Origin: JALZDI01 sp965653225 | GTDB lineage: Bacteria; Actinomycetota; Actinomycetes; Propionibacteriales; Nocardioidaceae | DNA length: 20,324 bases | Assembly (NCBI GenBank): GCA_965653225.1 | Contig: CBFGZI010000063.1 | Coordinates: 1-20,324 of the forward strand | Reading direction: 5' to 3' | In this document: positions 13,038 through 20,324 of the stretch, piece after piece | How the letters are laid out: each line of letters begins with the position of its first letter | Numbering within the stretch: the first letter of the stretch is position 1 | Translations under genes and position numbers: made by a program | Notes under the pieces: generated by a model | The model's input: only the letters and a program-made list of their open reading frames with translations | Database searches by the model: none | What the model was told of the DNA's origin: nothing

Positions 13038-14327
13038 TCACCGAGGGGGCTCGGACGCGAGCGAGCCGCCCGCCAGCACGTGGTCGACCGACCGGGCGCT
13101 GAGCACGTGCTCCAGCACCATGGCCGCGCAGCCGACGACCCCCGCCCGGTTGCCGTGGGTGGCGGGCACGATCTGCAGCTGGCGGGTGGCGAGCGCTGTC
13201 GCGTTGCCGTACACCGACTCGCGCAGGCCGGCGGCCAGCATGTCGTACGCCCCGGCCATGTCGCCGCCGAGCACGAGCGCCCCCGGGTTGAGCAGGTTGA
13301 CCACGCCGGCGAGGACGTCGCCCAGCGTGCGGCCGCTCTCCCGGATCAGCCGCCTGGCTTCGCCGTCACCGCCCAGGGCCAGCGCGACCACGTCGCGCAC
13401 GTGCCCGACATCGCGGCCCCGCTCGCGCAGCGTCTGCACCAGCGCCCAGCCACCCGCGACGGCCTCGACGCAGCCGCGGTCGCCGCAGCGGCAGGCGGCG
13501 TGGCCCGCCTCGGCGACCTTGGTGTGCCCGATCTCCCCGGCAGCGCCGAGCGCGCCGCGCTGCAGCGAGCCGCCGGAGACGATGCCCGCACCGAGCCCGG
13601 TCGAGGCCTTGACCATCACCAGGTCGGCGAACGTCTCGAGGTGACCGCGGCGCTCCGAAAGCGCCATCACGTTGGCGTCGTTGTCCACCAGCACCGGCGC
13701 GCGGCGCGACGTGGCGAAGAACGGCGCGAGCGCGACGCCGTCCCAGCCGGGCATCACCGGTGAGTCGAGGCTGCACCCGGCCTCCTGGTCGACCGTTCCG
13801 GGGATGGACAGCCCGACGCCGCGCACGCGCTCGGGAGTCTGGCCGGCCTCCCGCAGCAGGGTCTCGAGCGCGGCCGCCACCTTGGGCATGAGCTCGGCCG
13901 GGCCGAGGCCCACCTCCTGGTCCATCTCGCTGCTCGCCAGCACCTCTCCGGCGAGGTCGCACACGCCGACCTGGGTCCGGCTGCGGCCAAGGGCGGCCGC
14001 GAGCACGACGCCGCCCCCGGCGTTCAGCGCCAGCCGCGCGGGCGGACGCCCGCCGGTGGACGGGCCTTCGGCCACCTCGACCACGAAGCCGTGGCGGACC
14101 AGGGAGGACACCCGGGCGGTCACCGCCGTCCGGGACAGGCCGGTACGGCGGCCGACCTCGCGACGGGTGAGCGCCACGCCGTCCCGGACCAGCGCGAACA
14201 CCTCGCCGGCGCTGGGAGGCGCCTGCGGGCTCCGGACCTCCGGCTCGGGCCGTCGCGGGCCGCCCACCGGTGCCGCCCCGGAGACTCCCTGCGCCGCGGA
14301 GACGGGACTTGAGGACATGGACTCCAT
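13038..14327 (-). CDS. ROK-family transcriptional repressor
   Basis: A 429-residue protein with a 40-residue disordered N-terminus, a winged helix-turn-helix (about 41-100; VALTRREVGRRTGLSRTAVT), and a ROK sugar-kinase-like domain (about 105-420). The sugar site (GEIGHTK, His268), zinc cysteines CRCGDRGC (279-286) and the catalytic-type Asp in VDNDAN (Asp217) are all present, so it very probably binds a sugar such as glucose. It lies divergent to zwf-edd-eda-GH13 with 134 bp between, making it the likely regulator of that operon. The start is uncertain: ATG 14327 was chosen; ATG 14318 is in frame. Neither has a good Shine-Dalgarno. The open frame extends to 14384, but that part is promoter DNA. 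Confidence 0.88.
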   Translation of the reverse strand: MESMSSSPVSAAQGVSGAAPVGGPRRPEPEVRSPQAPPSAGEVFALVRDGVALTRREVGRRTGLSRTAVTARVSSLVRHGFVVEVAEGPSTGGRPPARLALNAGGGVVLAAALGRSRTQVGVCDLAGEVLASSEMDQEVGLGPAELMPKVAAALETLLREAGQTPERVRGVGLSIPGTVDQEAGCSLDSPVMPGWDGVALAPFFATSRRAPVLVDNDANVMALSERRGHLETFADLVMVKASTGLGAGIVSGGSLQRGALGAAGEIGHTKVAEAGHAACRCGDRGCVEAVAGGWALVQTLRERGRDVGHVRDVVALALGGDGEARRLIRESGRTLGDVLAGVVNLLNPGALVLGGDMAGAYDMLAAGLRESVYGNATALATRQLQIVPATHGNRAGVVGCAAMVLEHVLSARSVDHVLAGGSLASEPPR

Positions 14328-14369
14328 GTTTACCGCACACTTCTGGACTTCAAAATACGAAAGTATGTC

Positions 14370-14384
14370 TTGGCGAAGCGCCAA
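14370..14384. promoter_or_regulatory. Candidate ROK operator palindrome
   Basis: TTGGCG-AAG-CGCCAA, a perfect 6-3-6 dyad between the divergent ROK and zwf genes and coinciding with the predicted zwf -35 element. A second dyad, GGTCGGG (14396-14402) with CCCGACC (14424-14430), lies around the predicted transcription start and could be another site or an RNA stem. Assignment to the ROK protein is inference. Confidence 0.5.
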
Positions 14385-14398
14385 ACTATCAGTAAGGT
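14370..14398 (+). promoter_or_regulatory. Predicted zwf operon promoter
   Basis: -35 TTGGCG (14370-14375), 17-nt spacer, -10 TAAGGT (14393-14398). This is the best sigma-70-type match in the window. The -35 is also the left arm of a palindrome, so a bound repressor would block polymerase. Confidence 0.55.
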
Positions 14399-14461
14399 CG
14401 GGACCTCACGCGGAACATCCGCACCCGACCCTCGAGCAGCGATGAGCCCGAAGGACAGCCC

Positions 14462-15940
14462 ATGTCACCAGTAACCCCCGTCGAGCCGTGCGACTTCGTC
14501 GTGTTCGGCGGCACCGGCGACCTGGCCGTACGCAAGCTGCTACCGGCGCTGTACCTGCGCGACCGCGACGGTCAGCTCCCCGAGGGCACCCGTGTCCTGG
14601 CCACCTCCCGGGCAGGCCTGGACAGCGAGGGGTACCGCGCGAAGGTGCGCGGGGAGCTCGCCCGCTTCGTGCCCGCCGAGGAGCTCGACGACGACTGCCA
14701 GGACCGCTTCCTGCGCCGGCTCGAACACCTGACCCTCGACGCTTCCGAGGACACCTGCTGGCCGCAGCTGGCGCAGTGGGCGGGGCAGCGACCCGGCGTC
14801 GTGCGCGTCTTCTACCTCGCCTGCTCGCCCGGCCTGTTCGGGCCGATCTGCTCCCGGCTCGCCGGGCACGGCGTGGTCGACGACACCTCCCGGGTCGTGC
14901 TGGAGAAGCCGATCGGGCACGACCTCGCGTCCGCGCGCGAGATCAACGACGCCGTCGGCGCGGTGTTCGACGAGTCGCAGATCTTCCGCATCGACCACTA
15001 CCTCGGCAAGGAGAGCGTGCAGAACCTGCTCGTGACCAGGTTCGCCAACACGTTGCTCGAGCCGCTGTGGAACTCCAGCTGGGTCGACCACGTGCAGATC
15101 ACCGTGTCGGAGTCGCTCGGCGTCGGCGACCGCGGCGGCTACTACGACAGCGCGGGCGCGCTGCGCGACATGGTGCAGAACCACCTGCTGCAGCTGCTGT
15201 GCCTGGTGGCCATGGAGCCGCCGACCTACATCGGCCGGGAGACCGTACGTGACGAGAAGCTCAAGGTGCTGCAGGCGCTGCGGCCGATGACGGCGCAGGA
15301 CGTCGACACCGCCACCGTGCGCGGGCAGTACACCGCCGGCCTGGTCGACGACACGCCCGTCCCCGGCTACGGCGACGAGATCGACGACCAGGCCAGCCGC
15401 ACCGAGACGTTCGCCGCGCTGCGCGCAGAGGTGCACAACTGGCGCTGGTCGGGCGTGCCGTTCTACCTGCGCACGGGCAAGCGCATGGACCGCGCCTGCT
15501 CGGAGATCGTGGTGCAGTTCAAGCCGGTGCCGCACGCGATGTTCCCCGACACCGACGCCGACAGCGCCCCCAACCGGTTGGTGATCCGGCTGCAGCCCGA
15601 CGAGGGCATGCGCCTGCACATGACCGCGAAGGAGCCCGGCCCGGGCGGGATCCGGCTGCGGCCGGTGTCGCTGAACCTCAGCTATGGGGAGACGTTCCAG
15701 CGCCGGTTCCCCGACGCGTACGAGCGGCTGCTGATGGACGTGGTGCGGGGCAACCCGACGCTGTTCATGCGCCGCGACGAGATCGAGGCGGCCTGGGAGT
15801 GGGTGGAGCCGATCCTGGCCGCGTGGTCGCGGCCGGGGCGGGAGCCCCGCCGCTACCCGGCGGGCACCAGCGGGCCCGCTGCCGCCACCACCCTGATCGA
15901 GCGCGACGGACGCGCCTGGCACGAAGGGGCAGATCGATGA
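14462..15940 (+). CDS. zwf: Glucose-6-phosphate 1-dehydrogenase
   Basis: Oxidises glucose-6-phosphate to 6-phosphoglucono-1,5-lactone with NAD(P)+. At 492 residues it has the usual length. The dinucleotide-binding loop FGGTGDLAVRKLLPALY lies at 15-31. The substrate/catalytic signature RIDHYLGKE is at 176-184. LEKPIGHD, ESLGVGDRGGYYDSAGALRDM and the C-terminal YLRTGKRM complete the family pattern. The ATG has GAAGGA 6 nt upstream. It is the first gene of the Entner-Doudoroff operon, and its stop overlaps edd by 4 nt (ATGA). No 6-phosphogluconolactonase gene follows, so the lactone is opened spontaneously or by an enzyme encoded elsewhere. Confidence 0.96.
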   Translation: MSPVTPVEPCDFVVFGGTGDLAVRKLLPALYLRDRDGQLPEGTRVLATSRAGLDSEGYRAKVRGELARFVPAEELDDDCQDRFLRRLEHLTLDASEDTCWPQLAQWAGQRPGVVRVFYLACSPGLFGPICSRLAGHGVVDDTSRVVLEKPIGHDLASAREINDAVGAVFDESQIFRIDHYLGKESVQNLLVTRFANTLLEPLWNSSWVDHVQITVSESLGVGDRGGYYDSAGALRDMVQNHLLQLLCLVAMEPPTYIGRETVRDEKLKVLQALRPMTAQDVDTATVRGQYTAGLVDDTPVPGYGDEIDDQASRTETFAALRAEVHNWRWSGVPFYLRTGKRMDRACSEIVVQFKPVPHAMFPDTDADSAPNRLVIRLQPDEGMRLHMTAKEPGPGGIRLRPVSLNLSYGETFQRRFPDAYERLLMDVVRGNPTLFMRRDEIEAAWEWVEPILAAWSRPGREPRRYPAGTSGPAAATTLIERDGRAWHEGADR

Positions 15941-17817
15941 CTACGACGCTCAACGCCGTGGTGGAAGAGGTCACGGACCGGATCGTCCGGCGCAGCCGGC
16001 CGGAGCGGTCGGCCTACCTCGACCGCATCCGCGGCGCGGCGCAGCGCGGACCCGCGCGCGGACGCCTCGCCTGCGCCAACCTCGCGCACGGTTTCGCCTC
16101 CGCCGGTGAGCCCGACAAGGAGGCCCTGCGCGGCTTCACCAAGCCCAACGTGGCGATCGTGTCGGCCTACAACGACATGCTGTCGGCGCACCAGCCGTTC
16201 GAGACCTACCCTCCGCTGCTGAAGCAGGCGGTGCTGCGGGCGGGCGGCATCGCGCAGTTCGCCGGCGGCGTTCCGGCGATGTGCGACGGGATCACGCAGG
16301 GCCGCGAGGGCATGCAGCTGTCGCTGTTCAGCCGCGACGTGATCGCGATGGCCACCGGCATCTCGCTCTCGCACGACATGTTCGACGCCGCGCTGATGCT
16401 CGGCGTGTGCGACAAGATCGTGCCGGGCCTGCTGATCGGCGCGCTGTCGTTCGGCCACCTGCCGACGGTGTTCGTGCCGGCCGGCCCGATGACCTCGGGG
16501 CTGCCCAACGGCGAGAAGGCGAAGGTGCGCCAGCTCTACGCCGAGGGCAAGGTCGGCCGGGAGGAGCTGCTCGACGCCGAGGCCGCGTCGTACCACAGCA
16601 GCGGCACCTGCACCTTCTACGGCACCGCGAACTCCAACCAGCTGCTGATGGAGGTCATGGGGCTGCACCTGCCCGGCGCCAGCTTCGTCAACCCGGGCAC
16701 GCCGCTGCGAGAGGCGCTGACGAAGGAGGCGGGCAGCCGGGTCACCGGGCTCACCGCGCTCGGCGAGGAGTACACCCCGGTCGGCGAGATGATCGACGAG
16801 CGTGCCGTGGTCAACGGCTGCGTCGCGCTGCTGGCCACCGGCGGGTCCACCAACCACACGCTGCACCTGGTGGCGATCGCCCGGACCGCGGGCATCACGC
16901 TCACCTGGGACGACATCAGCGAGCTGTCCGCGGTGGTGCCGCTGCTGGCGCGCATCTACCCCAACGGACCGGCCGACGTGAACCACTTCCACGCCGCCGG
17001 CGGCATGGCGCTCGTCGTCCGGTCGCTGCTGGACGCGGGGCTGCTGCACGAGGACGTGCAGACGGTCGCCGGACGCGGGCTGCGACGCTACGCCCAGGAG
17101 CCGGTGCTCGACGACGGCCGGCTGGTCTGGCGCGACGGCGCCGACCACAGCCACGACGACACCGTGCTTCGCGACCTGCGCGACCCGTTCGACGGCGAGG
17201 GCGGCCTGCGGGTGCTCGACGGCAACCTCGGCCGCAGCGTGATGAAGGTGTCGGCGGTCGCTGCCGAGCACCGCAAGATCACCGCGCCGGCTCGCGTCTT
17301 CGACGACCAGGACGCGTTCCAGGAGGCGTTCAAGGCCGGCGAGCTCGACCGCGACCTCGTGGCCGTGCTGCGCTACCAGGGCCCGCAGGCCAACGGGATG
17401 CCCGAGCTGCACAAGCTCACGCCGGCGCTTGGGGTGCTGCAGGACCGCGGGCACCGCGTCGCGCTGGTCACCGACGGCCGCATGTCGGGCGCGTCGGGCA
17501 AGGTTCCGGCGGCGATCCACGTGACGCCGGAGGCGGCCGCGGGCGGACCGCTGTCGCGGGTGCACGACGGCGACCTGGTCACCGTGGACGCGACGGCGGG
17601 CACCCTCGCCCTGCACGTCGAACCCGACGAACTCGCCGGCCGAGAGGCCACCGGCAGCGCGCCGACGGCCGCGGAGTGGTCGGGCACCGGGCGCGACCTG
17701 TTCGCCGCCATGCGCGCCACGGTCGGGCCGGCGGAGCTCGGCGCCAGCGTGTTCGCGGGCCAGACCGCGGCACAGGCCGAAGCCCCGGCTGGAACCCGGG
17801 TTGGGGCACCGGCATGA
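15937..17817 (+). CDS. edd: 6-phosphogluconate dehydratase
   Basis: Entner-Doudoroff step converting 6-phosphogluconate to 2-keto-3-deoxy-6-phosphogluconate, with an Fe-S cluster of the IlvD/Edd family. At 626 residues it is slightly longer than E. coli Edd because of an Ala/Gly-rich tail. Visible motifs are the MCDG (Cys116) and CDKIVPGLLIG (Cys158) segments, NGCVALLATGGSTNHTLHL (Cys295), and the C-terminal signature TDGRMSGASGKVPAAIHVTPEA. The three cysteines are the expected cluster ligands. PHLHKL-type segments (PELHKLTPALG) and HSHDDTVLRDL distinguish Edd from dihydroxyacid dehydratase. The ATG at 15937 overlaps the zwf stop and has GAAGGGG 7 nt upstream. A longer frame upstream to 15799 lies inside zwf and is ignored. 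Confidence 0.95.
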   Translation: MTTTLNAVVEEVTDRIVRRSRPERSAYLDRIRGAAQRGPARGRLACANLAHGFASAGEPDKEALRGFTKPNVAIVSAYNDMLSAHQPFETYPPLLKQAVLRAGGIAQFAGGVPAMCDGITQGREGMQLSLFSRDVIAMATGISLSHDMFDAALMLGVCDKIVPGLLIGALSFGHLPTVFVPAGPMTSGLPNGEKAKVRQLYAEGKVGREELLDAEAASYHSSGTCTFYGTANSNQLLMEVMGLHLPGASFVNPGTPLREALTKEAGSRVTGLTALGEEYTPVGEMIDERAVVNGCVALLATGGSTNHTLHLVAIARTAGITLTWDDISELSAVVPLLARIYPNGPADVNHFHAAGGMALVVRSLLDAGLLHEDVQTVAGRGLRRYAQEPVLDDGRLVWRDGADHSHDDTVLRDLRDPFDGEGGLRVLDGNLGRSVMKVSAVAAEHRKITAPARVFDDQDAFQEAFKAGELDRDLVAVLRYQGPQANGMPELHKLTPALGVLQDRGHRVALVTDGRMSGASGKVPAAIHVTPEAAAGGPLSRVHDGDLVTVDATAGTLALHVEPDELAGREATGSAPTAAEWSGTGRDLFAAMRATVGPAELGASVFAGQTAAQAEAPAGTRVGAPA

Positions 17818-18449
17818 CCGCGGGACACCCGGACTCGTCGCTGCTCGACGTGGCGCCGGTGATACCGGTCGTCGTGCTGCACGACGTCGAGCACGCCGTA
17901 CCGGTCGCGCGGGCGCTCGCCGCGGGCGGCCTGCCCGTCATCGAGCTGACCCTGCGCACCCCCGCGGCGCTCGAGGCCATCGAGAGCGTGGCCCGCGACG
18001 TCCCCGAGACGCTGGTCGGCGCCGGCACCGTGGTCGAGCCGAAGCAGGCGCTGGCCGCGGCCGAGGCCGGCGCCAGGTTCCTGGTGTCGCCGGGCAGCAC
18101 ACCGCGGCTGCTCGACGCGATGGCCGAGACCGGACTGCCGCGCCTCCCCGGCGTGGCCACGGTCTCGGAGGCGCTCGCGCTGCTGGAGCGAGGACTGACC
18201 GAGATGAAGCTCTTCCCCGCGGAGCCCTCCGGCGGCGTGGCCTTTCTCAAGTCGCTGGTGTCACCGCTGCCGGGCGCGCGTTTTTGCCCCACCGGCGGGA
18301 TCACCGCCGACAGCGCTCCCGACTACCTCGCGCTGCCGAACGTGGGCTGCGTCGGCGGCTCGTGGCTCACGCCGTCCGACCTGCTGCGCACAGGCGACTG
18401 GGACGGCGTCACCGCGCTCGCCCGAGCCGCCGCACGGCTCGCCGACTGA
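17814..18449 (+). CDS. eda: 2-keto-3-deoxy-6-phosphogluconate (KDPG) aldolase
   Basis: Cleaves KDPG into pyruvate and glyceraldehyde-3-phosphate, the last Entner-Doudoroff step. It is a 211-residue class I aldolase, the usual length. Glu44 and Arg48 are in VIELTLRT, GAGTVVEPKQALAAAEAGARF follows, and the Schiff-base lysine is Lys132 in EMKLFPAEP. The phosphate-binding loop FCPTGGI and the GGSWL segment are near the C-terminus. The ATG overlaps the edd stop by 4 nt (ATGA), so zwf, edd and eda form a strictly coupled series. A longer frame to 16281 lies inside edd and is not coding. Confidence 0.95.
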   Translation: MTAGHPDSSLLDVAPVIPVVVLHDVEHAVPVARALAAGGLPVIELTLRTPAALEAIESVARDVPETLVGAGTVVEPKQALAAAEAGARFLVSPGSTPRLLDAMAETGLPRLPGVATVSEALALLERGLTEMKLFPAEPSGGVAFLKSLVSPLPGARFCPTGGITADSAPDYLALPNVGCVGGSWLTPSDLLRTGDWDGVTALARAAARLAD

Positions 18450-18520
18450 CCGCCGCACCAACCGCCGAGAGCCTTCTCCTCGACCGCGTACGACCTGCTG
18501 CCCACCCACGAGACCCCTGG

Positions 18521-20242
18521 ATGAGCACCATGACCGAAACGCAGACCCTGCCCACAACCGAACTCACGGCCACCGCGGCCGCCGCCACCGCACCCGGCGC
18601 CGAGTGGTGGCGCACCGCGGTGATCTACCAGGTATACCCGCGCTCGTTCGCCGACGCCGACGGCGACGGGATGGGCGACCTGGCCGGCATCACCTCGCGG
18701 CTGCCCTACCTCGCCGCCCTCGGTGTCGACGCCGTGTGGCTGTCGCCGTTCTACGTCTCGCCGATGGCCGACGCCGGCTACGACGTGGCCGACTACCGCG
18801 ATGTCGACCCCCGCTTCGGGACCCTGGCCGATGCCGACGACCTGCTCGCCCAGGCCCGGCGGCTCGGGCTGCGGGTCATCGTCGACCTGGTGCCCAACCA
18901 CACCTCCGACGAGCACGCGTGGTTCCGCGCCGCGCTGGCGGCGGGACCGCACTCGCCCGAACGCGCGCGCTACCTGTTCCGCGACGGTCGCGGCGAGCAC
19001 GGCGAGCTGCCGCCGAACTCCTGGCGCAGCGTGTTCGGCGGACCGGCCTGGACGCGAGTCACCGAGCCGGACGGCACGCCGGGGCAGTGGTACCTGCACC
19101 TGTTCGACTCCCGGCAGCCCGACCTGGACTGGGGCCATCCCGAGGTGCGGGAGGAGTTCCACGACATCCTGCGCTTCTGGCTCGACCGCGGGGTCTCGGG
19201 CTTCCGGGTCGACGTCGCACACGGGCTGGTGAAGGCCGACGGGCTGCCGGACTGGGACCACGACCGCGAGATCGTCGAGGGCGCCGACAGCGACGGCCGT
19301 AGGCCGCCGATGTGGGACCAGGACGGCGTGCACGACGTCTACCGCGGGTGGCGCGAGGTGCTGGACTCCTACGACGGAGACCGCATGCTGGTGGCGGAGG
19401 CCTGGGTGGAGCCGTCCGAGCGGCTGGCCCGGTACGTACGCCATGACGAGATGCACCAGGCCTTCAACTTCGACTACCTCACGTCGCCGTGGCGGGCCGA
19501 GGACCTGCGCCTGCGCGTGACCCGCTCGCTCGCTGCGAACGCGGCCGTCGGCGCCCCGACCACCTGGGTCATGAGCAACCACGACGTGGTCCGGCACACC
19601 AGCCGCCTGAGCCTCGGTCTGGACGTCGACCCGCCGCAGGGCATCGGTCCCCGCGACCAGCAGCCGGACGAGGAGCTCGGACTGCGCCGCGGCCGCGCGG
19701 CCAGCACGCTGATGCTGGCGCTGCCGGGCTCGGCGTACCTCTACCAGGGCGAGGAGCTCGGCCTGCCCGAGCACACCACGCTGTCCGACGACGCGCGGGA
19801 GGATCCGGCGTACTTCCGCCACGACGGCGCGGTGGCCGGCCGGGACGGCTGCCGGGTGCCGATCCCGTGGAGCGCCGGGGAGCCGGCGCACGGCTTCAGC
19901 ACCAGCGGCCGGGCATGGCTGCCGCAACCGGAGTCGTTCGCCGGCTACGCCGCCGACGTACAGCACGGCGTCGACGGCTCGACGCTCGAGCTGTACCGCG
20001 CTGCGCTGCGGCTGCGAAAGGAGCTCGGGCTCGGCGACGGCTCCCTGGTCTGGGACAGCGGGTACGCCGACGACGTCGTCGCCTTCCGCAGCGCGGCGCC
20101 CGAGGCCGACGTGCTGGTGGTGACCAACCTCGGCACCGAGCCGGCGGCGCTGCCCGAGGGCGCGCGGGTGCTGCTGAGCAGCGGCGACCTCGACGCACGC
20201 GGACGGGTGCCCACCGACGTCACGGTCTGGGCCACCACCTGA
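18521..20242 (+). CDS. GH13 alpha-glucosidase (oligo-1,6-glucosidase / maltase type)
   Basis: Hydrolyses terminal alpha-linked glucose from malto- or isomalto-oligosaccharides (or sucrose-like substrates). The 573-residue cytoplasmic protein has no signal peptide. GH13 regions are complete: DLVPNHTS (Asp122), GFRVDVAHGL with nucleophile Asp231, VAEAWV with acid/base Glu293, and VMSNHD with Asp355. VWLSPFYVSPMADAGYDVADY and the QPDLDWGHPEVREE segment are typical of GH13 alpha-glucosidases. Substrate linkage cannot be fixed. ATG 18521 was chosen; ATG 18530 is in frame; neither has a convincing Shine-Dalgarno. It follows eda by 71 nt with no evident promoter or terminator, so it probably belongs to the same transcript and supplies glucose to it. 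Confidence 0.92.
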   Translation: MSTMTETQTLPTTELTATAAAATAPGAEWWRTAVIYQVYPRSFADADGDGMGDLAGITSRLPYLAALGVDAVWLSPFYVSPMADAGYDVADYRDVDPRFGTLADADDLLAQARRLGLRVIVDLVPNHTSDEHAWFRAALAAGPHSPERARYLFRDGRGEHGELPPNSWRSVFGGPAWTRVTEPDGTPGQWYLHLFDSRQPDLDWGHPEVREEFHDILRFWLDRGVSGFRVDVAHGLVKADGLPDWDHDREIVEGADSDGRRPPMWDQDGVHDVYRGWREVLDSYDGDRMLVAEAWVEPSERLARYVRHDEMHQAFNFDYLTSPWRAEDLRLRVTRSLAANAAVGAPTTWVMSNHDVVRHTSRLSLGLDVDPPQGIGPRDQQPDEELGLRRGRAASTLMLALPGSAYLYQGEELGLPEHTTLSDDAREDPAYFRHDGAVAGRDGCRVPIPWSAGEPAHGFSTSGRAWLPQPESFAGYAADVQHGVDGSTLELYRAALRLRKELGLGDGSLVWDSGYADDVVAFRSAAPEADVLVVTNLGTEPAALPEGARVLLSSGDLDARGRVPTDVTVWATT

Positions 20243-20250
20243 GCGGTGGC
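20231..20250 (+). terminator. Hairpin overlapping the GH13 stop codon
   Basis: GCCACC (20231-20236), 8-nt loop containing the TGA, GGTGGC (20245-20250). A 6-bp G+C stem without a U-tract, placed as an operon-end terminator. Confidence 0.4.
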
Positions 20251-20324
20251 GGGGGGGGCGCCCCCCCCCGCGGGGGGGGGGACGGGCCGCCGGGCACCGG
20301 GCACCCACACCCAACCCCCCCCCA
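20251..20324. other. Low-complexity G/C homopolymer end of window
   Basis: Runs of eight G, nine C and ten G occur in succession, then a C-rich tail ending in eight C and an A. No coding sequence. Probably unreliable base calls at a contig end rather than biology, although the G and C runs would formally make a hairpin. Confidence 0.7.

Noticed and set aside
14328..14384. Extension of the ROK protein to the first start at 14384
   Set aside because: It would translate through the dyad and promoter region; residues do not resemble a ROK N-terminus and no ribosome binding site is present.
14442..14474. Ten-codon upstream ORF overlapping the zwf start
   Set aside because: No Shine-Dalgarno and nothing attenuator-like in its codons; probably chance.

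Overview
The window is strongly G+C-rich. Its codons end almost always in G or C, GTG starts are frequent, and it carries actinobacterial gene families: an LldD2-like dehydrogenase, a CFP30B-type double-VOC protein, a tmsA/tmsB pair for 10-methyl fatty acids, and YkoEDC. It is chromosomal DNA of a member of the Actinomycetota; I cannot place it at a finer rank. No tRNA, rRNA, CRISPR array, transposase or phage gene is visible.

Layout. (1) 1-927, minus: the N-terminal part of an exported coiled-coil protein, probably a peptidoglycan hydrolase, running off the window edge. (2) 928-1969: a gap of about 1 kb without a credible gene. It holds an AT-richer promoter-like patch, two diverged inverted repeat arms, and between them four degenerate repeats spaced 51-53 nt. 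(3) 1970-3190, minus: lldD-type L-lactate dehydrogenase. Divergent from it are a MarR regulator and an overlapping MFS exporter (plus, to 4998), with a candidate MarR operator in the shared promoter region. (4) 5035-5802, minus: double-VOC protein, which shares a bidirectional hairpin terminator with the MFS gene. (5) 5925-8950, minus: a TPP riboswitch followed by ykoE-ykoD-ykoC, an ECF-type thiamine-precursor importer. (6) 8980-9969, minus: pirin. Divergent from it is the tmsA-tmsB pair (10012-12785). (7) 12796-12966, minus: an unrecognised gene remnant. (8) 13038-14327, minus: ROK repressor. Divergent from it is zwf-edd-eda followed by a GH13 alpha-glucosidase (14462-20242), a catabolic unit that frees glucose and sends glucose-6-phosphate through the Entner-Doudoroff pathway. 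(9) 20243-20324: a terminator-like hairpin followed by G/C homopolymers that look like a contig end.

Two themes link the regions. Several genes (lldD, marR, pirin, tmsA, tmsB) have no Shine-Dalgarno but have a TAnnnT hexamer 6-7 nt before the start codon, which points to leaderless transcripts. Operon-internal genes are instead coupled by 4-nt ATGA or GTGA overlaps. The least explained DNA is the repeat-bearing 1-kb gap. The most odd coding feature is ykoD, which lacks a canonical start codon ahead of its conserved N-terminus. Nothing here is a clearly new multi-gene system.
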